Source: Lutraria lutraria
Lineage: Eukaryota; Mollusca; Bivalvia; Venerida; Mactridae
Length of the DNA: 64,000 bases
Direction of reading: 5' to 3'
Assembly (NCBI GenBank): GCA_964023205.1
Contig: OZ026843.1
Coordinates: 9,405,093 to 9,469,092, forward strand
The notes below the pieces were generated by a model. It was not told the DNA's origin. It was given only the letters and a program-made list of their open reading frames with translations, and did not search any database. Shown here in pieces: positions 21,001-32,115 of this stretch. The position numbers were made by a program, and so were the translations under genes. Within the stretch, counting starts at the first letter, position 1, and every line of letters starts with the position of its first letter.

Positions 21001-23850
21001 GATTATCCAAATTTTGTAACCTTAATATCACGGCTTATCTGAAGTCATAAACAGGTCCCCACAATCATTCTAATATGTATATATCTGTAATTCAGAGTCA
21101 ACAATTAAATCTAATCAAAAGAACTTGTTCATTGAATAATAATAATGGGATAACCCACATGACTTTTGATGTCACAAATGGGTAGTTAGGGAAGCACTTT
21201 TTTTGCACAAAGCCAGGAGAAAGGAAGCTGCAAGTATTTTATATCGACATTTCGAGGGTTCAACGGAACAGTGTCGTAACTCATATTGAAATAAGAACAA
21301 GTTACGACAGTGTTGCGCTGAGCCCTCGATTTGTTGATTGTTTTTATGTTTCAGTCTACAGTCAATATCATATTTGATCGTGTAGGAAAAGTGGACCCAG
21401 TGACAAGAGGTATTGAAATAGCTGTCAACTATATTGGAATTCAGTTTGATGTAAGTGTAATACAAGCATGATAAAAATGACTTTTTTTCTTCTAGAAATT
21501 AAAAAATTGGCTCCATCCCAGGGGACTTTTGATTTTAAAAAGGCTTATATAGGAAAAAAATTGAAATATCTTCTTTCCAAAAAAATAGCAATGTGTTGAT
21601 GAATTATCTACCTTAATTTCTCTTTTCTAAAATGATTCTGTGGTTTATCAGTGTCATGCTAGATCCAAACCAAAGATTAAGAAAGAGGCCAGTCTTTTTT
21701 CGGGAGAGCGATTATAGGGCCATCATGGCCCTCTTGTCTTTCTTTGGTCATTTTTTAAGGTTCTTGCTATTATCCATATACATGTATGCTTTTTTTTCAG
21801 GTGAAATTTTGGTCTCAGCAAATTTCTTTCATATTAATCGGAATCATAATTGTTACATCAATCCGTGGTCTGCTGATCACCCTTACAAGAGTAAGTGTTC
21901 CGACTTTTTTATATGTTGAATTTTTATTAAATGGTAGGGCTACAATGAAACCAAATTTTCTCTGGATTGGATTCAGTCATATCCTAATGACGAATTTCAG
22001 GTAAATTTGTGCTTTTCTGCATATGTTTGTTTGAGTTTTAAGCCCCTTTTCAACTGAACAGTCAAGAGACATATGAGGCAGACAGTTCACTTAACCAGCA
22101 TTCCTGAGAAGAACCAGTACTAGACTCCCATCCTCCGTAAGCAACTGCCAACTTACTCACATACGAGACATGGTCAGTAGCTGGGCTCGAATCCACAACC
22201 CTCTATCAGTGAGAGATTACAGTGATTTGAAGTCAACAACCTTAACCACTCAACCATGGAGGCGGGTCTTTCTCTGCATCAGTATTTAAATAAATACTAC
22301 ATGTATATGATGCAAACGCAAGTCTTTGAAAAAAGAGATTTATAATAGCATAATTATTTCAACCAGTTGTCATTCTTGTTAAATTCTGACCAAGAACACA
22401 AATTATAATTTGGATATGTTGCAGCTCTATTTAACACACTATTAGATATTTATCAACTGTTGTAATAAATCATATTCTTTGATATGTTAATGGAAATTAT
22501 GTCATCATGAGTTTGTATCTGATTCCTGAAATACTTTAAATGGTATTCATCAATCGTAACTACTCAGGCATTTTCGTAACTGAGGAATACACCTTGTTAA
22601 CATACCCTACAAACATGCCTGGGCAAATTTTAGATGAATTTATGATTAATCAGTTGATCATTTTTTTCTTATGAATTTCATAATCTTATGAAATAATCAC
22701 TTGTTTTCTAAAATTGTAACTGAAACTTTTGTTTTTCAGTTTTTCTATGCAATAGCTAGTAGTAAGTCATCGAACATCATTGTGCTATGTTTAGCCCAGA
22801 TTATGGTAAGTATGCTAATTTTACTATTATAGTGTTAAATTTCGAGGGCTCAGCGCAACACTGTCGTAACTTGTTCTTATTTCAATACGAGTTACAACAC
22901 TGTTGCGTTGAACCCTCAAACTTTGATGATATTTTAAGTTCACACACAAATAAATTTGAAATACTGTTTGTTATGTAAAATAGCATTTTGACAGATATTT
23001 TAGGTTCAATGTAAAATATAAATTAAAAAAAACTCTTTCCTTCCTACCTACCCACTGAAAATTCTCTAGGTTGAGTTACCCCAAACATTTTCCTATAACT
23101 TATCATTATTTATTTCAGGGGATGTACTTTGTTTCTTCTGTGTTATTGATTAGAATGAACATGCCATTAGAATACAGGTCTGTTGGTTTTACTTTATTCT
23201 AGTACTTGAAATGTTCAATTGAAATTATGTAGTACATGTACATCATTAGTGGTTAATTCATACCGATTCTCCCATCTAATTGTGGAACGTCTTAAACAAA
23301 AACTCCTAGTAGACACCTAATTAAAAATAATTCTTGTCTTATTGTGTAAGATAACAATTAAAATTTTCCCAAATTTCACATCTAATTTTTAGATAGTGTT
23401 AACATATTGCAACTTATTCGCATATGGAGGAAAATCAACATTTCTGTCAAATTTTCGTAGAAGGGTATGACCTACTGCTGGTATTCGAATCCATATCACT
23501 GGGTTACAAGACCAGTCCACTAACTACCGGACCATGGCTGCGGCCCTATGATGGCTCATGTAATGAAAAGCTGCTATAAATTGAATTATAAGATAAAATT
23601 GTACTTGTATCCTTGTACATTAATTCTAGTTTTTATGTTCTATGCATAATGATAAGTTTGGTATTGGAATTCTTAGAGCAGGACATACTTTTTTTGTCTT
23701 TTCAGGAGAATTATTACGGAAGTTCTCGGAGATTTACAATTTAGTTTCTATCATAGATGGTTTGATGTGATCTTTCTTGTCAGTGCTTTATCAAGTATAG
23801 GATTTCTTTATATAGCTCATAAACAAGCAGATACTGAAAGTATAAGCTGA
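15057..23850 (+). CDS. GPR89: GPR89 / Golgi pH regulator, complete, 15 exons
   Basis: Multi-pass anion channel of the Golgi membrane that supports lumen acidification and glycosylation in vertebrates; plant relatives are the GTG proteins. Exons: 15057-15098, 16293-16352, 16767-16870, 17759-17865, 18339-18449, 18994-19114, 19531-19611, 19834-19937, 20366-20454, 20778-20870, 21355-21450, 21801-21890, 22740-22805, 23119-23177, 23706-23850. The phases join into 455 residues, the usual length of the family. Family landmarks: GGWLFFLKILYKNYE, FWKMGDPFPILSPKHG, a cytosolic loop with EIEKRL-type coiled coil (LGIEKRLMQTMDMIM), EELSRQLFLE, KTFKGKYFNFLGYFFS, NYIGIQFDVKFWSQQISFIL, and the C-terminal FYHRWFDVIFLVSALSS. 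Hydrophobic segments fall at both ends, around the central loop. The start MSFIVDS matches the family start. Several introns carry SINEs and MITEs, one ending 16-20 bp before exon 9. Confidence 0.95.
15327..15351. mobile_element. 25-bp palindromic micro-insertion with 7-bp duplication
   Basis: CAAAGACCTATA and its reverse complement flank one central base. ATTTCAT stands immediately on both sides (15320-15326 and 15352-15358), as expected of a target-site duplication. The same ends occur at 57288 and related ends at 61146, 61228 and 61432. It is in GPR89 intron 1. Confidence 0.75.
16985..17070 (-). repeat. SINE family B fragment
   Basis: On the reverse strand, CCGGGTTCATTCCTGG followed by CCACAGCAGGTCAA matches the box B and early body of the SINEs at 17450 and 19200. 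GPR89 intron 3. Confidence 0.5.
17450..17726 (+). repeat. tRNA-derived SINE family B
   Basis: The head has box A-like TGGTTCAGTGGATAG and box B-like GGGTTTGATTACC. The body has TTTTCCTCCATATGTGGAG and TAGTACTGGTTAGAATAACG, and the tail is AGCCCTAATAAATGATAAAT. It matches the copy at 19200 in order and spacing. GPR89 intron 3. Confidence 0.8.
19200..19452 (+). repeat. tRNA-derived SINE family B
   Basis: The head GTGGTTTAGTGGTTTGTGTG, box B GGTTTGATTCTCGG, the body TTTCCTCCACATGTGGAGAA and the tail AAGCCCAAATGAATAAATAG parallel the element at 17450. GPR89 intron 6, about 80 bp before exon 7. Confidence 0.8.
20108..20348 (+). repeat. tRNA-derived SINE family A, abutting GPR89 exon 9
   Basis: The tRNA-like head (GTGATTAAGGTCGCTGAC, box B GGTTCAAGCCC) is followed by the full body and the tail GTAAAACTCGATATAAACAA. 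It ends 16-20 bp before the exon 9 acceptor at 20364-20365, so the branch point and much of the polypyrimidine region must lie in or next to the SINE tail. An open frame runs from 20284 in the SINE into exon 9. Confidence 0.8.
21253..21329. mobile_element. 77-bp palindromic MITE, copy 1
   Basis: A foldback element with CGAGGGTTCAACGGAACAGT at the left and AGTGTTGCGCTGAGCCCTCG at the right. Ends are flanked by ATTT on both sides. A second copy in opposite order sits at 22843-22918. GPR89 intron 10, 25 bp before exon 11. Confidence 0.8.
21500..21735 (+). repeat. 3' end of the AGCTCACC / GGGCCATCATGGCCC element
   Basis: Contains CTTATATAGGAAAAAAAT and ends with the perfect hairpin AGGGCCATCATGGCCCT (21716-21732) plus CTTGT, as does the long copy ending near 41903. 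GPR89 intron 11, just before exon 12. Confidence 0.6.
22033..22264 (-). repeat. tRNA-derived SINE family A, near full length
   Basis: The reverse strand carries the tRNA-like head (right edge about 22264), box B GGATTCGAGCCC, the TATGTGAGTAAGTTGGCAG body and the tail near 22033-22080. GPR89 intron 12. Confidence 0.8.
22843..22918. mobile_element. Palindromic MITE, copy 2
   Basis: CGAGGGCTCAGCGCAACACT at the left and TGTTGCGTTGAACCCTC at the right; it is the inverse of the copy at 21253. GPR89 intron 13, 37 bp after exon 13. Confidence 0.8.
23420..23546 (-). repeat. SINE family B fragment
   Basis: The reverse strand has a head ending near 23546 (GCCATGGTCCGGTAGTTAG), box B GATTCGAATACC and the body GTTGATTTTCCTCCATATG. 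GPR89 intron 14. Confidence 0.7.
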
Positions 23851-23902
23851 TAATAATATCTACCTATTTCATGACAGTTGGTATACAGTTCTCTATGTAA
23901 AG

Positions 23903-24082
23903 TATAGTGCAACTTCTCCAAAGCAACACTCTTTGGGAGAAGCAAATTTTATTGTTGTTGAGAGGTTGTTGCTCTAGAGATGTTTATTTCATAGTTGAAT
24001 TGTGCAGTGGGAAATAATCATGCTGTTGTTTATAGGGACGTTGTTGTTCTAGTGAGGGTTGCACTGGAGAGGTAGTACTGTA
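23903..24082. mobile_element. MITE, ACAGTGCAACCTCTCC family
   Basis: Ends TATAGTGCAACTTCTCCAAA and CACTGGAGAGGTAGTACTGTA. It is only about 50 bp past the GPR89 stop codon, so probably part of the 3' UTR. Confidence 0.75.
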
Positions 24083-24429
24083 TTTGGTTTAAGAGCATCA
24101 TAATTCTCATTTTCTCTCTGTCTTACAATACATCTGTATATTTCTTGTGTTGTCAGGATTTGATCCATGATAAGCAGCAACTTGTTTCTAATTTCCGGAA
24201 ATAGTTGACGTGTTGGAGTAGATGTATTCAGTACTTTACTTTTGGTATTTGCTTATCATACCCCAAATGTTAAATATGATTTATTGGGATTTTTGTAATC
24301 TATCTGTGTTTATGTGCAGTATTATACTAGGTATACTTTACTCCTAGAAATTGTTGTATCTATGATCTTGACATAAATGATTTTTATACATTTTTCCTTG
24401 TCAAAAACTTGTACTAATGATTCATGTAC

Positions 24430-24597
24430 ATGTTTGTTTGTTTGTTTGTTTTGTCAGTCATATGAGGCAGACAGTTCATCTAACCATCATTTCTGGAACA
24501 AGCCAGTACTACTCCCATCCTCCGTAAGCAACTGTCTTCTTTCTCCCATAAAAAACATGGTTGGTAGCTGGGCTTGAACCCACGACCCACTATCATC
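24430..24597 (-). repeat. SINE family A, head-truncated
   Basis: The reverse strand carries box B GGGTTCAAGCCCAGC and the body and tail through TGACTGACAAAACAAACAA. The outermost tRNA-like part is missing. Confidence 0.7.
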
Positions 24598-25189
24598 ATG
24601 CAGTAAATTGGTCATAAATGCAAGGTAAATAAAAACGTGTATGAGTGCTTATTTCAACATTTAATTTATTGCTTAGACTTTATGTAAATAGATTCTATTT
24701 AGCTCCGATATCTCTGTACATTGGTTTATTAAATAAATATGAGTACAGTCTGTTCTTCTGTTATTTTGGACTTGTATAACCCAGCAAATGAGTGTAGTAT
24801 ACTGTGATGCACCCTGCAGGCTGTTTATCAGAACTTAGTATTATGTGATACATACTAATTTAATGGTGTTTATTCACATTTGAAATACCGCTACATCACA
24901 CCCTGGTAATAGAGTTTATGAAAGAACATACATATAGTCTTCATTTTTCAACAGACAACTGATAACCTGGTATTACAGACACTAATGAGAGTACTGAAGT
25001 GCATTATTAGCAGATTAAATTTACCATAACTTTGCCATTTCTTGTGATATTTTCATCAAATAACTTTTATTTTGCTCAGAAATCATAGCTCTTTCAGGAC
25101 AGATAATCCGGAATTCCAGACATATCCAGAATATTTTCACACTATAAAGGGATCAACAATGTACAAGTCAACTATTCATAAAGGTTTCA

Positions 25190-28100
25190 CTACTTTTTAT
25201 TGGAATTCAAATCTATCAAACAAACAGGTAAACAGAAGGGATTTATCGAGTACAACTTTGGTTTTTTCACAGGTTTCTGCCTACTTTTTTCATTATGTAA
25301 TGCCAGTAATTCATCATACTTGTGTTCATCTTCCTCAACTCTTTGTCTTTTTTTGTGAACGACAACAGTTGGTTTTGGTGGTGCAACTTCACTTCTAGTC
25401 ATGTCGTACGTAATTTCTCGACTGAGATCATCAGTTATAAGTGTTTCTTCATTATTCAAAGGTTGATACTTTCCATCCATACGTGTCTTTTGACATTTTT
25501 TACCTCTAGCTTCATAGTTCACAATTTTAACACCTTTTGGCGGCATTACGAGTACAATCTCAGTTCGAGGGGTTTCTGGCTCGTGATTTGCACCTTTTCT
25601 ACCTGGTTTGTGACGACGAATATCTGATTTTTCAACTGATATTTCATCAATCAACGATGTAGTACTAGAAGCGGAGGACTTCTTAGAACACTTAGTATTG
25701 GTCATGGCATCAGTAGACTGTGATTTTTCTGGTGCTTTTGGTAAAGGTGAAGTAATTTCAGTAGTAACAGTATCCTCTGAAAACAAAGTGAACTGATAAT
25801 GAACATTTTATTTTGTAAACATCTGCCTATACAAGTCAATATCTAAACATCGCAGCCACATACAAAAATGTCATTTTTGTTCTTTTATATATACAAAGTA
25901 ACCTCTCAATAGCAATACCCTTTGGGAGAAGCAAAATCTTGAGAGCTTAAATTGATATTTAAATCGTACAGTGGGAAAAAATTATGCTGCTGTTGTATGG
26001 AGGTTGTTGCACAAGTGACGGCCTCTCTGGAGAGATTGCACTGTATATATAACATTAAAAGTAATTGTCCAAAATATTTCATTGAGTACAAGATCTAAGA
26101 ACATCAAGTGAACTCCACAAGGTCCTTAGATACAAATCCTTTTACTGTACAGCAATCCAGTGTCTGACAGACATGTTGATCAATAGAACTAACTGTTCAT
26201 AAAATCTATCTAGACTAAAATCAAATTCACACTGAACTGAATTTGCTTCTTGAAAAAAGAATGCAGGTTCTAAGCACACCTATCAAGTCTTATCATGGTC
26301 AAAATAATAACCAAGTAAAGATACACATGCATGCATGTTTGCAAATATACACAGAATCACAATGATGTCGGCTACCAGTATTTCAAGTTCCAACATGAGC
26401 AGGCATGTCATCAAATTGATAAACTTGTACTACTTTAACTCAATAACTACTTCTGTTGTCAATATAACCCCGCAAACGAAGTTTGAGAGGGGGTATATTG
26501 GAGTCACTGTCTGTCAGTTGGTTGGTCGGTCCGTTCACATAAAATATAAGAAGTTTGTGGAGCGAACTACTTTCACATTCTTTAAGCAATTGCAATGAAA
26601 CTTGAAATATGTTATCACCATGAAGTGTACATGTTCAAGACACAATTTTCATTCCCAGCGATTCACACATTCCAGAGTTATGTGCCCTTGAACTTAAGCC
26701 ATATAGTGTAGAATCTTAATTTGTGGAGAGAACTTCTTCCACATTTTTCAAGGGATGGATTTGATACTTGAAATATATTTATAACCAAGAAGTGTACATG
26801 TGCAAGACACAATGTTCATGCCCAGTGAACCACTCATTGCAGAGTTTTGTCCCCTTGATCTTAGCCGTATAGTGTACTATCACATTCTTAGTGTCAATGC
26901 AACGGCAGGGTTATTAGTCACCTCTGTGACAGCTCTAGTTTCATTTGAAATAGATCTGCTCAGAACTCTTGTGAAAATGTTTAAACACATACCTTGATTA
27001 AGATTATCTGCTCTCCTAGATGTATACACAGTCTCATGTTCAACGTCCTTATTATTTTGTATCCGGATCTCATCAATGAATTCCTTATAGTCTAAAAATA
27101 GAATACACAACATGATGAATACCAACCCAATCTGTTAACTTTCATACTAAGGGAGGAGTATCGGTCTAGGGGAAGAGCGTCGGACACCTAACCCGGAGGT
27201 TGAGGGTTCAAATCCCGCCAGTGGCGGAATTTAACAGGAACCTATAAAATCCCTTCTTTCAGCACAAGTACATGTCAGAATCCATGTAGCAGTCATTCAG
27301 AGTATTTAATATAGGTTGTAAGAACTTGCTTTACAATTGATGTAAAGTTTAAACTAACTTTCATATAGATCTGGCAGAAAGTTCAATTCATGAAAAGCTT
27401 GACCAAAGTCGTCGGTTAGGCTGAGGCATCTGTCCTAGTAATTTTATAACCAATACAGTACTATAGATCAATTACAAAAATATCCAATTATCTTTTTTTT
27501 ATTACACATATTAATCAGTGAAACAAACAACAATTGGATAAATATTAACTTTATAGTTCATTTTCACCCACATTATCATGCATGCTACATTAAGGTCAAA
27601 TTCTAATTTTCTTTTGTAAAAAACAACAACACATTTGACCACATTCGAATGTCATGGAAACCTTTAAATACAGTCTGTTTTGCCTACCATTATTGTTACA
27701 AATTTCATAACACTTTGAATTACTTTACCAACATATAGTACTATGGTAGTACGTTTTTTTTGATACTCAGTAAGATAATCAAATATTGTATTCGTTCTGA
27801 AAATACATTAACAATAGTCATACGCCAATCAATTCAGTTCAGGTAAAAACTCTTGTCAATTTATGGATAAAATTGCTTATACCTTAAAGTCATACTGAGA
27901 AATTATTTTTTAATTTGATTTATTTTTCAATTACCATTCTCATTACAAAACAAAAATGCAAAGTTTACTGAACTTAATGCAAAAACTAAACCAATGTCAA
28001 TGTTAAAACACTAATTTGAGGACAGGGCTGCCTTTTTCTTACAAATGTCTCTTGGAATAATAAAATAATAAAATACCATTTTCAGATGCTCTCTTTAATA

Positions 28101-31100
28101 ATTCAGGAATACATCTTTTGTTATATCTGTAATTCATAAGCTGATACTTCCATTTCATCACGTTATGTTGTAGAGATACATCATGTTCACTTAATACATC
28201 CATCAAACTATGAACCATATCTAACATAATGGCACTTTCTGAAAGAAATTATATACATTAGTACAAGTTCTCAATAAAAACTTAGCCACTATTGACTGTC
28301 AGCTACAGAAAAGAATGGCAACACCAGTAACAGTTATAAAATCAATCAGATGATAATAATCTGATACATTTATTCAGGTTTTTTTTCACCTTCTATAACA
28401 GAGGTCTATTAAAGGCCCCTTCCTAATTGAAAATTTCATTAAAATCATGCAGTTTTCCCAAATATCCAAACTTACACCAGCCTATTTTATTTCCCAAATT
28501 GGAAAATTTAGCGTAGCGATAATATTTCCTAAAATAAACAGGCTAAAGCCTCTCCCCAATGAAGAGAGAAAAAACCTTGGAATTACAATACAACAAAGCA
28601 GTACTCTGTATCCAAAATATATTTGATTGAATTAACTTTCCACAATATAAATAACTGTTAACAAGATTCTTATTTTGTATCAAAGTTAAGTTATGTCAAG
28701 CTTGTATAAACACTGTTATCAAAATATGTCTAGTATAGATGTTCAACTAACTGTAATAATACATTTACCCATCAAATAACACACAAGTTAAAGGTTTCCA
28801 TATCTTTCTAAATTATATATAGCAAGTTGTACCGATGAATGACTTGTAGCATCTTCTTTCAAATGGTACCATTTCTATTAAGATTTAGCAGGGCTTTTTT
28901 TCCTTCTATAACAGAGGCCGAAATTTTGGTGACTTCCCAATTGCAAAAAGGCTGTTTTTTTCACAATTTAAGGCAAGTAATTCAAATAAATGCAATGCTA
29001 TTCAAACTTAGTAGTCTAACCTTCTCAAAATTTGGCCAAATATTGCACTTGAATTTGCCAGCCCCTTCTCAATTTTTGGAAAAATGCCCGGTTTAGGATT
29101 ATAAAAAAAATAGATACAGCCTTTCTTGTAGACCAGACAAAGCTTTTGTTGATAAAGGTATAAAGCCGTAATCATTACTTAAATTATACTACCTAGAGGT
29201 TCAAGCTGAATAAGATCCTCTCCATGTGATGGCTGTAAAATCTGAGTCATAAACTTATAAATAGAACTGTAATCAGGTCCATGATAGTTGTCTAATTGAG
29301 CACACTGAAAATCTTCAAATCTTGATATAATGGACATAACCTGAAACAAGAAGTAGACCAAATTATTTTATTTATTTCTTCAGATTTAATGCCCTTTTCA
29401 ATATTAATTCAGTTATATTGTGGCAGGCAGTTATCCTAACCAGCTTTCCTGGAGTTCATTTCAGGTCTTAACCAGTACTAACCATATTCTATCCGCAAGC
29501 TACTACCAAGCTACTGCACATAATTCAGAGGTAGAGGATATTTAACATAGGATGTAATTTCTTCAGTCAAGTTTGTCAAGGACAGTGTGAGCCTCAGCTG
29601 GGGTTCAAACTCACAACCTCTTGATCAGTAGACCAATGCTCTAACAGACCAAATTAGTACTTAAAATACTTGCAATGTACGTATGATATACCAGTCAATA
29701 ATTTTCATGATTAAAACCAACGACTTTTGTTACACCTGCAATCAATTTGTCTATAACTTCAAAACTTTCAGCAAACTTTCCAATGTCTCAATGGACGGAT
29801 CAGGTTGAGTAATACAGTGGTTAGAAGCATGAAATCTTTTCAGTAATTTATTAACACCAATATTTTGTTTCAAGTCAATAGATGGCATACTTCAGATTCA
29901 AATGTCTACTAAAAGACTTTAATAAGTTACTCAGTCAAGAGAATAGTCAGTGGCCAATTTTGTTCGAAATTTACGTCAAAACTTCTCACATGCTGCCCTC
30001 AGTAAATGCCAGAACACTGTGAATGACTGACATATTCAGTATTGGTATGCCAAAAGAAATCAAATATTGATATTTGTGACACAAGTTTGTGTAATCTTTA
30101 TATCTTACCAATATAGGGAAAAAATTGTTGAAGTAATACCTTTATAAGATTAGCTGAGCAATCAACGTTTTCATAGTCAACCAAATCAGAGGACACGTCA
30201 AGCCATTCTTCTAAAGGCACACGCTGAATGTAATCTGTAATATTATCAACATTTATTGATAACCAAGATCAATTTCAAAATGTCATTTTAATTTCTAAAT
30301 ACAGTCAAACCTGTGAACAAAGGCCACCCTTGGGAAAGACGTCTGTATTGACAGAGGTCATTTTGTTCTAAATAATCAACAAAAGTTTTTAAAAGAACAG
30401 CATTTATTCACAAGGTGGCTTTTATTTGGACACAGGTTTAACTGTAGTTATATGTCTACTACATATTCTATAATATGACACAGCATATTTCCATTGTAAG
30501 TATGTATTTAGGTGAACTCTAGCTACTATTTTTTCTTTATGTTGTTAATTTGTTATCAAGCGAGCAAACACATCATCTTGAAGTTTTTCCAAAGTCACAA
30601 TTAACAAGTTTTTCTTTTCCGATCATTCGTCTGGCACTCTGGTGATGGATGATTTTTTCACAACTCGTTCAAATTAAATTAACGATCATTATCACATTTT
30701 ACGTGTTTGCAAATTGTTTGTCAAATTAATATCTAAGTTTTACCTTTAGTCAAAAATTTGTTTTTGTTTCTTATTTCTTGTTTTAATCTTCTGATGAAAG
30801 TCTCAACCTACAAGACCAAATCATTTCATTCTTTAAAACTGTATACAAAACAAGAATTAACAAGAAGTGTTTGTGATGACCAACCTCCCAACCAAATCTG
30901 AGGACCTAAGGCCAAATTGTTCTCTAGTTATTGGTTGGACAAAGTTTGATTGCAGGCAGACGGACTGACCAACATACTGACATGTGCAAAGCAAAATAAC
31001 CCTTTTTCTTCGAAAGAGGGCATAATATAGTGCGATTTTATTAAACTGTCAAAGCTGAATAATTACAGTCAGTGCGTGCATTTATTTTTGGCTCCCGTGG

Positions 31101-32107
31101 GATTCGGGTACTTTTGTAATCTATACAATAATGCGCTACATAATACTATATAAACATAAGGAATGGAACATTCCCTAACAGTAAAATAAACGAAAACTAT
31201 CAACTGTGTTACGAAGCTAAAAATAATCACATTCAGAGACCGTGTAATTATTCAGCTTTGACAGTTTAATAAAATCGCACTATAACAGCGAACACATGAG
31301 TTATGTTCAAACTAGGTACTAGTAATACTCTATCAACTAGCTGCATTTAATCCACAAGCAATCCATAATATGTTGGATAAAGAATCAATGCTTATATTAC
31401 CTCACATAACAAAATTCAGTAAATTTAATGCAAATTTTTATCATAAACTATCAAAAGATTCAATTCACCTGTTCAGCATCTTTATCGCAGAAATGATTAG
31501 CGATACTTTCATAAGCATCAATAGGATACCTGAAAATAGCATAACAAACATTTACTAAAAAATATCTGTGCTATTATTTGTTTGAAATAGTTTCAATATA
31601 GAATATGGTGAACATATATGTATGACATTATGTATATACCGGTATACCGGTATACACAAACTTCAGATATGCATTATGTTAGGACAAGAACAGGTTTTCT
31701 CGGTTTATCCTATGTACCACAATAATTTTACTTGTCACAAAGAAATGCGAGTCTGACCCAGGCTTAAAATATCTGACCTCTTGTACCTGATTGAGGTAAC
31801 TGCATAGACAGGCTAAGTAAGAAATGGGAAATGTCAAATAATATCAATCAAAGTTTGTGAAAAAGGCTTTTTTACTTATTCATGTAATGTTCATGTAAGT
31901 TTTTCAGTAAATTTATAATCTTTAAATATCAATGTTTATCATTTGTCTAAGCTTACTCTTGGTAATGATTAAGAGCACTGAACATGTGTAGTAGCCCTGC
32001 TATGTACATTCAAATACAACTTTAACTTACTCTTTTAAAAGGCGATAAAGTTTCTTCTTCTGAAATAAAGTCCATTTATCACGCTCACTTATTGATTGAA
32101 AAGGCAT
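25190..32107 (-). CDS. SNAPC2: SNAPC2-like subunit of the snRNA-activating protein complex
   Basis: SNAPc binds the proximal sequence element of snRNA-type promoters (U1, U2, U6, 7SK) for RNA polymerases II and III. Exons (minus): 32031-32107, 31469-31529, 30744-30807, 30140-30234, 29193-29340, 28077-28238, 26993-27091, 25190-25776; all phases agree and give 430 residues, longer than the roughly 330 of human SNAPC2. Matches recalled from the human protein: N-terminal SERDKWTLFQKKKLYRLLKE resembling a SANT-like start, VETFIRRLKQEIR (47-59), PLEEWLDVSSDLV, SIYKFMTQI followed by SAIMLDMVHSLMDVL, and C-terminal INPFCLPVCLID (413-424) like PLNPFLVPLELL. Residues about 240-400 are charged and low-complexity. 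Exon 1 has an AG acceptor at 32116-32117, so a 5' UTR exon lies upstream. The family is poorly conserved, hence moderate confidence. Confidence 0.75.
25891..26046. mobile_element. MITE, ACAGTGCAACCTCTCC family, diverged
   Basis: Left AAGTAACCTCTCAATAGCAA and right CTCTGGAGAGATTGCACTGTA. Last intron of the SNAPC2-like gene. Confidence 0.65.
26468..26945 (+). repeat. CCCCGCAAACGAAGTTTG repeat, about 480 bp
   Basis: Opens CCCCGCAAACGAAGTTTGAG, contains two related internal paragraphs (GAAGTGTACATGTTCAAGAC and GAAGTGTACATGTGCAAGAC) and ends TTAGTCACCTCTGTGACAGC. The end hairpin matches 8434-8468. It stops about 50 bp from SNAPC2-like exon 7. Confidence 0.7.
27150..27430 (+). repeat. SINE-like element with tRNA-type head (family C)
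   Basis: GAGTATCGGTCTAGGGGAAG resembles a box A region and GAGGGTTCAAATCCCGCC is a good box B. The cloverleaf is imperfect, and downstream sequence (ATTTAATATAGGTTGTAAG, GTCGGTTAGGCTGAGGC) resembles the reverse strand of 29395-29650, so I call it a SINE, not a tRNA gene. Confidence 0.55.
29395..29650 (-). repeat. SINE-like element with tRNA-type head
   Basis: Reverse strand: head near 29650-29590 with box B-like GAGTTTGAACCCCAGCTG, then TGACAAACTTGACTGAAG, TAGTACTGGTTAAGACC and GGAAAGCTGGTTAGGATAAC. Intron 4 of the SNAPC2-like gene. Confidence 0.6.
30300..30446. mobile_element. MITE, CAGTCAAACCTGTG family
   Basis: TACAGTCAAACCTGTGAACA at the left and ACACAGGTTTAACTGTA at the right. It starts about 65 bp from SNAPC2-like exon 4. 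Confidence 0.8.
31026..31284. mobile_element. MITE with perfect 41-bp terminal inverted repeats
   Basis: 31026-31066 and 31244-31284 are exact reverse complements over 41 bases, starting TATAGTGCGATTTTATTAAA. TA at the edges fits a TA target. A solo right part of a relative is at 39185-39292. Intron 2 of the SNAPC2-like gene. Confidence 0.9.
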
Positions 32108-32115
32108 TGCTCAAT

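Larger units (their letters stand above)
23851..25189. other. Convergent 3' region of GPR89 and the SNAPC2-like gene
   Basis: Both genes end towards this 1.3 kb gap, so it holds their 3' UTRs. AATAAA motifs occur near 24730, but which is used cannot be told. A MITE (23903-24082) and a SINE fragment (24430-24597) lie in it. No further coding frame is seen. Confidence 0.6.

Noticed and set aside
25322..25627. Plus-strand open frame of about 100 codons
   Set aside because: It is the antisense shadow of the last SNAPC2-like exon, which has phase-consistent splicing and a recognisable C-terminal motif.
27150..27236. Possible tRNA gene with good box B
   Set aside because: Acceptor and anticodon stems do not close properly and SINE-like sequence continues downstream without a T-run terminator; treated as a SINE head.
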